Source of the DNA: an uncultured Lachnospiraceae bacterium | GTDB lineage: Bacteria; Bacillota; Clostridia; Lachnospirales; Lachnospiraceae | Reading direction: 5' to 3' | DNA: 64,000 bases | Assembly (NCBI GenBank): GCA_946557105.1 | Contig: CAMNSZ010000005.1 | Coordinates: 1-64,000, forward strand | Shown: in pieces, positions 44,279 through 52,844 of the stretch | Position numbering within the stretch: position 1 is the first letter of the stretch | How the letters are laid out: every line of letters begins with the position of its first letter | Made by a program: the position numbers and the translations under genes | Notes under the pieces: generated by a model | What the model saw: only the letters and a program-made list of their open reading frames with translations | Told to the model about the DNA's origin: nothing | The model's database searches: none

Positions 44279-45727
44279 TTACTTTTCAAACTCACCACGG
44301 ATATCCTCTATCGGCGGCTCCATGGGATATTTTCCCGTGAAACAGCCCTTGCATATTCCCAGATGATCCACCATCTCATCCAGACGCTCCTGCCTTAAGT
44401 AGGCAAGACTGTCCGTTCCTATAATACGGCTGATTTCCGGAACGGAATGCTTATGAGCAATCAGCTGGTCACGCTCCGGCACGTCCGTGCCGAAATAGCA
44501 AGGCCACAAGAAGGGCGGGGAGCTGACTCTCATATGCACTTCCCTTGCTCCCGCCTCCCTAAGCATCCGAACAATGCGGTCGGAGGTGGTGCCGCGCACA
44601 ATGGAATCGTCTATCATAACGATACGCTTTCCCTCCACCGCCTCGCGGATAGGATTCAGCTTTACCTGCACGCTACTCTCACGGCTTTTTTGTCCGGGCT
44701 TAATAAAGGTTCTGCCCACATAGGCATTTTTTACAAATGCGGTTCCGTACGGAATCCCCGACTGCAGGGAATAGCCTAGAGCGGCGCAGTTGCCCGACTC
44801 GGGTACTCCCACCACCATATCCGCCTCCACCGGCGAGTCCACGGCGAGAAATTTCCCTGCCATGATTCTGGAATGATATACGCTGACGCCCTCCAAAACG
44901 CTGTCGGGTCTGGCAAAATAAATATATTCAAAGACACATCTGCCTGCCTTCTTGGGAGTAATTGCATGGCTTGTGTCCGACTCTATTCCTTTCTCAGGAG
45001 AAATCGTCACAATTTCTCCCGGCAGCACGTCGCGCACAAAATCCGCTCCTACCGTATCCAAGGCACAGCTTTCGCTTGCCAACAGATAGGTATTGTCTCT
45101 CCTTCCGATACAAAGGGGTCTGAAGCCGTGGGGGTCTCTCGCCCCGATAAGCTTTCTGGGAGACATGATTACCAGAGAATATGCGCCCTTTATTTTATCC
45201 ATGGCACGCCCTACCGCCTCCTCAACAGACTTGGAATTCAGCCGCTCTCTGGCAATATAATAAGCGATAACCTCCGAATCAATGGTGGTCTGAAAAATGG
45301 CGCCCGTATACGCCAGCTCTCTTCTAAGCTCGGGCGTATTAATCAGATTCCCGTTATGGGCAAGCCCCAGCGTGCCTTTTACATAATTCAGCACCAAAGG
45401 CTGGGCGTTTTCCCTTGTAGAGCTGCCCGCCGTGGAATAGCGCACATGCCCCACACCGATATCGCCCCTTAGCTTCCGAAGCTTTTCCGGCGTAAATGCC
45501 TCGTTCACAAGCCCCATATCCTTACTGCCAAGCACCTTACCCTTTGGGCCTCCCGTATCGCTTACCGCAATACCGCAGCTCTCCTGCCCCCTGTGCTGTA
45601 AAGCCAGCAGACCGTAATAAATCGTGGAGGATATATCTCCCCCGTCAAAATCATATGCTCCGAAGACGCCGCACTCCTCCTTCGGCTTGTCCTCGTTTTC
45701 CGTCTGTATATAGATATCGTCGAACAT
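44279..45727 (-). CDS. purF: amidophosphoribosyltransferase
   Basis: 482 aa. Canonical: an 18-residue propeptide (ending K-E-E) precedes Cys19 in C-G-V-F-G-A, then H-R-G-Q-E-S-C-G-I, the PRPP motif V-M-I-D-D-S-I-V-R-G-T-T, and the iron-sulfur cysteines including the final C-K-G-C. It makes phosphoribosylamine from PRPP and glutamine. ATG 45727 is preferred over an upstream TTG at 45754. Compare with the Cys-less paralogue two genes downstream. Confidence 0.96.
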   Translation of the reverse strand: MFDDIYIQTENEDKPKEECGVFGAYDFDGGDISSTIYYGLLALQHRGQESCGIAVSDTGGPKGKVLGSKDMGLVNEAFTPEKLRKLRGDIGVGHVRYSTAGSSTRENAQPLVLNYVKGTLGLAHNGNLINTPELRRELAYTGAIFQTTIDSEVIAYYIARERLNSKSVEEAVGRAMDKIKGAYSLVIMSPRKLIGARDPHGFRPLCIGRRDNTYLLASESCALDTVGADFVRDVLPGEIVTISPEKGIESDTSHAITPKKAGRCVFEYIYFARPDSVLEGVSVYHSRIMAGKFLAVDSPVEADMVVGVPESGNCAALGYSLQSGIPYGTAFVKNAYVGRTFIKPGQKSRESSVQVKLNPIREAVEGKRIVMIDDSIVRGTTSDRIVRMLREAGAREVHMRVSSPPFLWPCYFGTDVPERDQLIAHKHSVPEISRIIGTDSLAYLRQERLDEMVDHLGICKGCFTGKYPMEPPIEDIRGEFEK

Positions 45728-45925
45728 TGAATTACCATACCTTTCCTGACCCAAAAGGCTTCTGTCCGTTTACATCCCATACAGAATTACGGCAAGGCGC
45801 ACAATTCCCTTGGGAATCGGACGCCCTTGTCCACAAACATTTTTCAAATATATATTCCATATAAGGATTCCAAGCTGCCATATTTCCTGCGCTTTGGCGC
45901 AGATATGCCAAGCATGGCGTTACTG

Positions 45926-46633
45926 CTAGGCAAGACCCAATCTCTTAAATACTTCGTTGTAAGCTTCCTCCACATTACCGAGGTCACGGCGGAAACGGTC
46001 CTTGTCCAGCTTCTCATTGGTATGTACATCCCATAGACGGCAGGTATCGGGCGACGTCTCGTCAGCCAGAATAATCTGCCCATGATAACGTCCAAATTCA
46101 ATCTTGAAATCAATCAGCTTCATATCCGCCTGAAGGAAGTAAGCCTTCAATACCTCGTTTACCTTAAAAGCGTATTTCTTAATGGTCTCAATCTCTTCCC
46201 ATGTGGCAAGGTTCAAAGCCCTTGCAAAATAGTCGTTTATTAAGGGGTCGCCCAACTCGTCGTTCTTGTAAGAAAACTCCACTGTAGGCTCTTCAAAGAG
46301 AGTACCCTCGGGAACGCCCAGCCTCTTAGAGAAGCTTCCTGCCGCCACGTTACGGATAATAACCTCAAGAGGCACAATCTCCACACGCTTGACAGCCGTC
46401 TCCCTTTCGCTCAACTCTTCCACAAAGTGGGTAGGAACACCTTCCTTTTCCAAAAGCTTAAATACATGATTGGTCATTCTGTTATTGATAACGCCCTTGC
46501 CCACGATGGTTCCCTTTTTCTCACCGTTGAACGCCGTAGCGTCGTCCTTATAATCCACAATCAAAATATCGGGATCATCCGTCAAAAATACCTTCTTAGC
46601 CTTGCCTTCATAAAGCTGCTCCAATTTTTTCAT
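45926..46633 (-). CDS. purC: phosphoribosylaminoimidazole-succinocarboxamide synthase
   Basis: 235 aa. It starts [14 protein letters not shown] and has [13 protein letters not shown] and F-K-I-E-F-G-R. Forms SAICAR from CAIR and aspartate. GGAGG five bases upstream fixes ATG 46633 (an in-frame ATG at 46663 lies in the leader). First gene of the pur cluster, about 200 bases upstream of purF. Confidence 0.95.
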   Translation of the reverse strand: MKKLEQLYEGKAKKVFLTDDPDILIVDYKDDATAFNGEKKGTIVGKGVINNRMTNHVFKLLEKEGVPTHFVEELSERETAVKRVEIVPLEVIIRNVAAGSFSKRLGVPEGTLFEEPTVEFSYKNDELGDPLINDYFARALNLATWEEIETIKKYAFKVNEVLKAYFLQADMKLIDFKIEFGRYHGQIILADETSPDTCRLWDVHTNEKLDKDRFRRDLGNVEEAYNEVFKRLGLA

Positions 46634-46727
46634 TGAGTCCTCCATTCTGCTGTATGCCAGCATACGCTTTTTATGCTTATATTTTATCGGCCCTCTTAAA
46701 AGCAGCCTATAAATTCATGCATTTTTA

Positions 46728-46756
46728 ATTATAGCTTACAAAAAGTGATAAATCAA
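46728..46756 (-). promoter_or_regulatory. sigma-A promoter of purC
   Basis: TTGATT (46756-46751), 17-bp spacer, TATAAT (46733-46728) on the minus strand, about 95 bases upstream of the purC ATG. No purine riboswitch core is seen in the short leader. Confidence 0.65.
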
Positions 46757-46793
46757 TCATTAGTAATGACAAATTTTCGCCTAAATTCAATCA

Positions 46794-46829
46794 TAAAAAT
46801 AGGCACAATATAATTTCTTACATCGTGCC
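46794..46829 (-). terminator. terminator of the amino acid ABC transporter operon
   Basis: Minus-strand hairpin GGCACGAT / ATTGTGCC (46829-46822 and 46809-46802, one G-U pair, 12-base loop) followed by TATTTTTA (T run about 46799-46794). Confidence 0.75.
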
Positions 46830-46831
46830 GA

Positions 46832-46930
46832 TTATTTACTATAGATTATCTCATGTCCTTCATAACACAAGGCTTTTAGCGACGGTATAGAATCTGAACC
46901 GTCTATACATAACATGGCCAAGCCGTCATG
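46832..46930 (-). CDS. possible 32-aa small protein after the ABC ATPase gene
   Basis: ATG 46930 with AGAGG five bases upstream opens a 32-codon frame with balanced, protein-like composition (L-C-I-D-G-S-D-S-I-P, then C-Y-E-G-H-E-I-I-Y) that ends just before the operon terminator. It is 28 bases after the ATPase gene. I know no homologue. A chance frame is possible. Confidence 0.35.
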   Translation of the reverse strand, partial: HDGLAMLCIDGSDSIPSLKALCYEGHEIIYSK

Positions 46931-46958
46931 ATTACCTCTGTTATGCAATATACAAATT

Positions 46959-47741
46959 TTAGGAATTCAGTCTTCCGATAAATTCCTTAACGCGGGTGTT
47001 CTCCGTAGCAAAAACCTGTTCCGGCGTTCCCTCCTGAACAACAACGCCCTGCTCCATAAAAATAATCCTGTCCGAAACCTCGCGGGCAAACTGCATCTCA
47101 TGTGTTACGATTATCATGGTCATATGCTCCCTTGCCAGCTGCCTGATAACCTTAAGCACCTCCCCCGTAAGCTCCGGGTCCAAAGCCGAGGTTGGTTCGT
47201 CAAAAAACAAGATTTTAGGCTGTAAGGCAAGCGCCCTTGCAATGGACACACGCTGCTGCTGTCCTCCGGAGAGCTGATAAGGATAAGCGTCCGCCTTATC
47301 CTCTAAACCCAGCTGAAGCAGCAGCTTATTGGCCCGCTCCAAAGCCTCCTGCCGGCTCACCTTTTCCACATGCATGGGAGCGTCAATAATATTTTTCAAC
47401 ACCGAATAGTGAGGGAACAGATGAAAGCTCTGGAACACCAGACCAAAGGATTTTTTAATCTGCTTAAGCTTTGGCTTGGGTGCATACACACAGACAGGCC
47501 TGCCTTTCTTGTTCCGCTCCTCCCAGGCCGCCTTCTCGCCCAAATAAATAAGCTCTCCTCCATCCATCCTTTCAAGCATGGTAGCGCAGCGCAGCAATGT
47601 GGATTTTCCGGAGCCCGACGGTCCGATTATTGATACCACCTCGCCCTCCCTTACCTTAAGGGATATATCCTCCAAAACCCCGGTTCCGTCAAAACCCTTT
47701 TTCACATGATTCATTTCCAAGAATACATTATTACCTGCCAT
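46959..47741 (-). CDS. polar amino acid ABC transporter, ATP-binding protein
   Basis: 260 aa GlnQ-like ATPase: Walker A G-P-S-G-S-G-K-S-T, signature L-S-G-G-Q-Q-Q-R, Walker B I-L-F-F-D-E-P-T-S-A-L-D-P. Between Walker A and the Q loop is an insert of about 30 residues, Lys/Pro-rich (E-E-R-N-K-K-G-R-P-V-C-V-Y-A-P-K-P-K), not usual in short GlnQ proteins. It powers import with the permease and binding-protein genes just upstream. Confidence 0.9.
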   Translation of the reverse strand: MAGNNVFLEMNHVKKGFDGTGVLEDISLKVREGEVVSIIGPSGSGKSTLLRCATMLERMDGGELIYLGEKAAWEERNKKGRPVCVYAPKPKLKQIKKSFGLVFQSFHLFPHYSVLKNIIDAPMHVEKVSRQEALERANKLLLQLGLEDKADAYPYQLSGGQQQRVSIARALALQPKILFFDEPTSALDPELTGEVLKVIRQLAREHMTMIIVTHEMQFAREVSDRIIFMEQGVVVQEGTPEQVFATENTRVKEFIGRLNS

Positions 47742-47753
47742 ATACTTTCCTTC

Positions 47754-48407
47754 CTAGCGATAATAAGCGAGTCTTTTTTCCATTTTCTCCATTACAAGCG
47801 CCACCAAAAGATTAAACACATAATAGAACACTCCTGCCGAAAAAAGCGGGAGCATACTTGTCTGCGCCGCCCCTATCTGCTTGGCTATGGTAAACATTTC
47901 CGCAATGGATATGGTAAACGCCAGTGACGTGTCCTTTACCAGTGTAATCGTCTCGTTTGTTATAGGCGGAATCACTCTCTTAAACACCTGCGGCAGAATA
48001 ATCTTAAAAAAAGTCTGTGCCTTGCCGTAGCCCAAAATCTCCGCCGCCTCATACTGACCTATGGGCATGGATTCAATACCGGCGCGGTAAATCTCCGCAA
48101 AATAGGCTGCATAATTAATGGCGAAAGCAATGATTACAGCCGGGAAACGATATCCCTTCCCCATTCCTATTCCGAATGCGTAAAAGGGTCCGAAGTATAC
48201 CACAAGAATCTGCAGCATTAACGGCGTTCCCCGCATTACGGAAATATACACCTTTGCAACGGTGCGGATAATCCCTATTTTGGACATTCTCGCAAATGCC
48301 ACAAGCATACCGAGGGGCATGGAAAACAATAGTGTGAGCACGAAAATCTCCACCGTTACCAAAAAGCCCCCCGCCAATTGACTTAGCATAGACATCAGAT
48401 TCATCAA
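47754..48407 (-). CDS. polar amino acid ABC transporter permease
   Basis: 217 aa HisM/GlnP-type permease with five TM helices. The EAA loop reads E-A-A-E-I-L-G-Y-G-K-A-Q-T-F-F-K-I-I-L-P, the site that docks on the ATPase. Lies 12 bases upstream of the ATPase gene. Confidence 0.9.
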   Translation of the reverse strand: MMNLMSMLSQLAGGFLVTVEIFVLTLLFSMPLGMLVAFARMSKIGIIRTVAKVYISVMRGTPLMLQILVVYFGPFYAFGIGMGKGYRFPAVIIAFAINYAAYFAEIYRAGIESMPIGQYEAAEILGYGKAQTFFKIILPQVFKRVIPPITNETITLVKDTSLAFTISIAEMFTIAKQIGAAQTSMLPLFSAGVFYYVFNLLVALVMEKMEKRLAYYR

Positions 48408-48505
48408 ATCAAATCCTCTTTTTCCTGTACTTCGTTTACTCGACTACGCGCCAAAACGCTTATTCACCGAACTATTATCCATCGGGGAAGCTCCCTCAAA
48501 CATCA

Positions 48506-49294
48506 TTACTTCCCGAGACAAACGCTGTCCGTCAGCTCCCACTTTTCTGCAATTTCCATGAAAGTGCCGTCCTCGGCCATCTTGTCCAGCGCATCCTGCA
48601 CCTTGTCGCGAAGCTCCTCGTTTCCAAGCAGGAAACCGACCCCATACTGCTCTGTTGCCAAGGTTTCCTCAAGTATTACGTAAGCGCCTGCCTCGCGCTG
48701 CTCTATCTGATACTTTGCAACGCCAATGTCAATTGCAACCGCCTCAACGGCGCCCTGCTCCAAATCCATAAACGCTGTATTATAATCGGCATACTCGATT
48801 AAATCGGCAAAGGAATCCCTAAGCGCAATATTCTCGGCGTTCTCTTCATTGTTCAATGCAGCCAGCGCGGAGGAATCTTTCTGAACGGCTACAATCTTGC
48901 CTGCAAGATCGGCTTTCGCTTTAATTCCCGCGTCTGCGGCAACCACAAACACCTGACTGTTATCCACATAAGGAGTGGTCCATGTATAGGCGTCCTCCCT
49001 GCCGTTCATGGTAAATCCGTTCCAGATACAGTCAATGGCGCCGGAGGATAACTCAAAATCCTTACCGTCCCAGTCTACAGGCTGTTTTACTAAGGTCCAG
49101 CCGTTCCTCTCGCAGACCTCTGCCGCCAAATCAAGGTCAAAGCCTATGTATTCTCCGTTGTCATCAAGATAGCCGTAAGGGGGAAACTCCGCGTCAAAGC
49201 CAACCGTAAAGCTCTTCTCCTCCTTGCCGCCGCAGCCCGTAAGCATACCCAAAGTCAAAACCAAAACACTCATAACCGCTACAATCTTTTTCAT
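48506..49294 (-). CDS. polar amino acid ABC transporter substrate-binding lipoprotein
   Basis: 262 aa, lipobox L-T-G-C (Cys21), then the family-3 binding-protein fold beginning F-T-V-G-F-D-A-E-F-P-P-Y-G-Y and G-F-D-L-D-L-A. Captures an amino acid outside the cell for the permease/ATPase pair. ATG 49294 follows GGAGAGG; the longer frame to 49336 is leader. First gene of the operon. Confidence 0.9.
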   Translation of the reverse strand: MKKIVAVMSVLVLTLGMLTGCGGKEEKSFTVGFDAEFPPYGYLDDNGEYIGFDLDLAAEVCERNGWTLVKQPVDWDGKDFELSSGAIDCIWNGFTMNGREDAYTWTTPYVDNSQVFVVAADAGIKAKADLAGKIVAVQKDSSALAALNNEENAENIALRDSFADLIEYADYNTAFMDLEQGAVEAVAIDIGVAKYQIEQREAGAYVILEETLATEQYGVGFLLGNEELRDKVQDALDKMAEDGTFMEIAEKWELTDSVCLGK

Positions 49295-49393
49295 ACTTTT
49301 CCTCTCCGTTTCAAAACATTTTATGTAACATACCACATGCCGCGCTGCTTTACCGCAATCTGCTTTACTGTGGTAACTCGCTAATACTGTGCT

Positions 49394-49422
49394 ATCGTAC
49401 CATGCATAGCGAAAAAAGTCAA
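49394..49422 (-). promoter_or_regulatory. promoter of the amino acid ABC operon
   Basis: TTGACT (49422-49417), 17-bp spacer, TACGAT (49399-49394) on the minus strand, between the coiled-coil gene and the binding-protein gene. Confidence 0.65.
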
Positions 49423-49443
49423 CTTCCAGATAATATTGTTACC

Positions 49444-50604
49444 CTATTCGTATCGATTTACCAAGTCCAGAATCTCTCTTGCGTAGCCCGGATACTTTTC
49501 CACAATATCCATAACTTCCCTTCGTGCCGTCTCTGCCACCTCGCTGTTGTAATCCAGCTGCTTGCGTAGTGCTTGTCTACGCAGGACCAAATCATGACGG
49601 ATTTCCACCATCTCACGTCTGTCAATAATAGCGTTCACCTGACTGAGCCACCGTCCGGGATCACTGATTCGGTAATTGGATAGCCTGCTCAAAAGCTGCT
49701 TCTGATAGTACTCCAGCTTTGCCTCCGCCTCCGCGTACTGCTTTCGCTCCTCTTTTTCCTGTTGGTATTTCTCCCAGCTTTTTTGCAGCTTAGCCGCACT
49801 GTCCGTCTCATATTTCATATACAGATAATCCAAAAGGTTACAATTATTCACATAACGTATCTTCACCTTGTTCTGTAGCTGTATCAGTTTGTTAATGCTG
49901 TTTTTTACCTTTTTCTGTTCCCTTTGGGCGTCCGTATATTTGATACACAGCACGGTTATAGCCGCTGCCGCCGCACCCATAGCGATAAAATATCCCAGAT
50001 AGGCGTCCATATCGAAGCCAAACTGTAATATCAGAAGCATTATCAGACAAATACCTAATGCCGTCAGAAATATTACCGCCATCCCTCTCAGATTGGCGAG
50101 CATTTCCGACAGCTCCTGCCTCCTGTATTCATAAGCATGACGTTCCCCGTCCAGCCTGCCCAAATCCTGCTTGATAAGAACCGCATAATTTTCGGTCTCC
50201 TTGAGCTTGACAATCCCTTCCTCTACCTCGTTTTCTTTCTTTCGCATATTGTAATACTCGGAATCGTCCATGCGGTTCTTCCTGTCGTAGTAGCGCTGCC
50301 TCTCCTGCTCTAAGGTACTCAGGGTACGCGCAATACGCTCCAGCTCCTCCTTCTCCTGTGAGGGAAGCGCCTCTATCTCCTCCGCATCGGTAAGATACGC
50401 CGTAACCAGTGAATATTCACCGGTCAGCAGATTCATCTCCTTTGACGCGTCCGCTATCTGCTCCAGACAGTTTGTAATATAGCGGCTTCTCTGCTCCTCG
50501 TCATCAAAGTCCACCTCATCCCGGGCATAAACTATCTGCTCCCAGTTATCCTCATAGTCCTGTTCTGCTTTTTTTCTGTTAAATAATTTGCGCCAAAATC
50601 CCAT
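49444..50604 (-). CDS. coiled-coil protein with two TM helices, unknown
   Basis: 386 aa. A cytoplasmic N-terminal coiled coil (about 30-170, rich in Glu/Arg/Tyr), two adjacent TM helices (about 174-196 and 201-221), and a second long coiled coil (225-380) rich in Lys/Gln/Tyr. Both coiled parts face the cytoplasm, which makes it a plausible membrane anchor for the other operon products. No enzyme motif is seen. AGGAG seven bases ahead of the ATG; 10 bases after the TPR gene. Last gene of the four-gene operon. Confidence 0.75.
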   Translation of the reverse strand: MGFWRKLFNRKKAEQDYEDNWEQIVYARDEVDFDDEEQRSRYITNCLEQIADASKEMNLLTGEYSLVTAYLTDAEEIEALPSQEKEELERIARTLSTLEQERQRYYDRKNRMDDSEYYNMRKKENEVEEGIVKLKETENYAVLIKQDLGRLDGERHAYEYRRQELSEMLANLRGMAVIFLTALGICLIMLLILQFGFDMDAYLGYFIAMGAAAAAITVLCIKYTDAQREQKKVKNSINKLIQLQNKVKIRYVNNCNLLDYLYMKYETDSAAKLQKSWEKYQQEKEERKQYAEAEAKLEYYQKQLLSRLSNYRISDPGRWLSQVNAIIDRREMVEIRHDLVLRRQALRKQLDYNSEVAETARREVMDIVEKYPGYAREILDLVNRYE

Positions 50605-50614
50605 TCAGGTTCTC

Positions 50615-51460
50615 CTACTCGCTGACACTGCTTCTATAAGTGCTTTTCAAGCTCTGTGTCAGGCTGTCATTTTCATCATAATATTTCTGTTTGTCAATCC
50701 CCTGTCTCCATTCCCTGCGCAGCAACAGCTTTTTATATTCCGGCTGCTTTACAAAGTCGCTTTCCAATAACTCCAGCTCTCTCTCCAATGCGAGGGAAGC
50801 CTCATAGCTGTTCGTAAGCTCAGCCGCATAGGAAATGTACTCCTCCTCGCTAAGCTCCATTCTCTTTGCCGCAAGATGCGCCATATAATGCTCCTTTGCC
50901 GGCTCCATCTCACATGCCAGCCGAAAGCTCTCGGCGGCCTGCTCATACAGCATAAGCCTTGTAAGAGCAACTCCCCTGTTATGCAAAATAGCGGCATATA
51001 TCCGTTTACCGGGCGTTTCTCCTTCCATATTCCTCCACTGGGCAAGCAAAGCGTCATACCCCCGCAGTGCCGCAACATACTTCTTTTTCTCCACCAGATA
51101 GTCAATCTGCCCTTTTCTCTTCTCAATACCGGAAAGCCCTGCCCCTTTTCTCAAAACCTCTTCCATTTCGCGCAGCACGCTGTCTTCATAGAGCCCCGCA
51201 TAGTCCATAATCATTATAATAAAAGCGCTGAACTTCCCCTGCTTATGAACCATGGGATAAAGCTCGTGCGCCAAATCCTTCAGCCCGCACTCTCCCTCAA
51301 TCCAATCCACCAGCCTATCGCTCATCAGTGTCGCATCTAATAAAAAAGCATTTTCCTTCAAAGCGTAACACAGTTCCTCCATACAGTACACCGACACCCC
51401 TAGCTCCGATATTACATATGGAACCGCTGCATAATCGCCCACACATATACTTACACGCAT
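50615..51460 (-). CDS. TPR-containing protein, unknown
   Basis: 281 aa. The first 110 residues are a helical domain with a short beta start (V-S-I-C-V-G-D-Y-A-A-V-P-Y-V). TPR-like helix pairs follow (H-N-R-G-V-A-L-T-R-L-M-L-Y-E-Q-A-A-E-S-F near 170-190). It is likely a protein-binding adaptor. ATG 51460 has GGGAG nearby and the family-like start; GTG/ATG readings to 51487 are less good. It sits between the actin-like gene and the coiled-coil membrane gene. Confidence 0.75.
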   Translation of the reverse strand: MRVSICVGDYAAVPYVISELGVSVYCMEELCYALKENAFLLDATLMSDRLVDWIEGECGLKDLAHELYPMVHKQGKFSAFIIMIMDYAGLYEDSVLREMEEVLRKGAGLSGIEKRKGQIDYLVEKKKYVAALRGYDALLAQWRNMEGETPGKRIYAAILHNRGVALTRLMLYEQAAESFRLACEMEPAKEHYMAHLAAKRMELSEEEYISYAAELTNSYEASLALERELELLESDFVKQPEYKKLLLRREWRQGIDKQKYYDENDSLTQSLKSTYRSSVSE

Positions 51461-51528
51461 AATCGTCTCCCGTTTCCAATCTGCCACACTCCGCTTACCG
51501 CCCTGACATCACTCCAAAGTAAAGCATG

Positions 51529-52821
51529 TCAGCTCTCATATAGTCGAATCTCTTCTCTCCATACATGATGAGTCGCCTCGCGAAACTCCCCCAGCCCCAA
51601 GTCTTCTATTTCTGCGATTAGCTTATTCTCCTCCTGCATATACAGACGCAGCTTCAATCGGCTCAGCGTTCCCTTAAGCTCCTCCAACGTAATCTTCACT
51701 TCCCTACTTCCCTGTCCTGTCAGGGAAGTTACAACAAGCTCTATGGCGTTACCCTCCTGCACATAAAGCTCCAGAATTCGCTCTGCCTCGAACCAGTTAA
51801 TCCCTGCGTCTAAAAGTGCACAGTAGGACTCCTTACCCCTGCGCAATATTTTCATGCCCACATTGGATCTTAATTTGTCGTTGCCCAAAAATACATGAGC
51901 TTTTCCCGTCTCACTTGCCTCAAGGCGCTCCATCATCCCATGACAGGCTCCCTTACTGAACAAGTTGTTTCCCTGAAACACGCGCCTTCCTTTGCACAGA
52001 AAGCGAAGCGATTTTTTCATCCATTCTTCGTTATAATTCTCGCCTATCAAATAAACGGACGATACTGCGCTGCTGCGGCACGCATCCTCCGCTACCCGCA
52101 AAAACTCCTCATCCAGCCTCTCAAGCTTTTCTTCCTGCCGTTCGTCAGCCTGATACGCGGAGCCGAACGCCTCAAAGGGAATCTCCTCCTCGTTAATATA
52201 AACCACCACCGGCGTCGTACGTTTATTACACTCCATGTGGTATATTCTCATATAATCCCTCTGATATTCAAAAAGCAGCGTTTTGGCCTGCCACAGCTCC
52301 TTTGGCTGCTGAATCATATAATGATAAAAGCTCTCCGTATGACTCTGGAACAATATCTTATCCGTTTTAAGCCTGACTGCCGCTACCACCGAAGAAAGCA
52401 CTTCCATCATGCGCTGATTCAGTGTTTCGCAGGTAATCATAAGCGCCGAAAGCTTGTCCGTCGAAGCCACCTGTGAAAGCATGCCCAGACTCCTCTTAAA
52501 AAACAATGCCAAAAGAGCTTCCGGATCAAAGCCTTCCCCTTCAATCTGTACCTCTTCCCCGTTCACGGCAAGGCTCAGCAAATTCTCTATCAGTATTCCC
52601 TCATTCTCCTCGGAATAACGCACTGCCTCCTTACCAAAGAACCATTGGTTTACTCCGCTTCTCTTACAAAGTACCGTAGGAATATTATAATTTTGCGCTC
52701 CCGCCACTAAAGAGAGAGTCTCTATGCCTTCGCTGCCGGCGGCATAATAGCTTATCTGGGAATAGACATCTCCCAAATCATACCCTACAATCAGTTTTTC
52801 GGTGTTTAACTGTTTAAACAA
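51529..52821 (-). CDS. DUF5716-type actin/Hsp70-fold protein
   Basis: 430 aa, cytoplasmic. Residues 11-26 read V-G-Y-D-L-G-D-V-Y-S-Q-I-S, a phosphate-1-like D-L-G motif of the actin/Hsp70 ATPase superfamily. Residues about 257-296 (Y-L-I-G-E-N-Y ... R-R-V-F-Q-G-N-N-L-F-S-K-G-A) resemble the adenosine motif and the 'no-gap' G-A segment. The last 100 residues are strand-rich. It matches my memory of DUF5716. ATPase activity is inferred only. It starts at TTG with GGGGGAG five bases upstream; 23 bases after the DUF5717 gene. Confidence 0.75.
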   Translation of the reverse strand: MFKQLNTEKLIVGYDLGDVYSQISYYAAGSEGIETLSLVAGAQNYNIPTVLCKRSGVNQWFFGKEAVRYSEENEGILIENLLSLAVNGEEVQIEGEGFDPEALLALFFKRSLGMLSQVASTDKLSALMITCETLNQRMMEVLSSVVAAVRLKTDKILFQSHTESFYHYMIQQPKELWQAKTLLFEYQRDYMRIYHMECNKRTTPVVVYINEEEIPFEAFGSAYQADERQEEKLERLDEEFLRVAEDACRSSAVSSVYLIGENYNEEWMKKSLRFLCKGRRVFQGNNLFSKGACHGMMERLEASETGKAHVFLGNDKLRSNVGMKILRRGKESYCALLDAGINWFEAERILELYVQEGNAIELVVTSLTGQGSREVKITLEELKGTLSRLKLRLYMQEENKLIAEIEDLGLGEFREATHHVWREEIRLYES

Positions 52822-52844
52822 GCTCTCTCCCCCTTTCCTGTACT

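Noticed and set aside
46634..46790. Purine riboswitch upstream of purC
   Set aside because: The leader is short and the conserved purine-aptamer loops are not present; only a promoter is visible.
51895..52476. 193-codon plus-strand frame inside the DUF5716 gene
   Set aside because: Shadow of the minus-strand operon gene, without ribosome site or recognisable domain.
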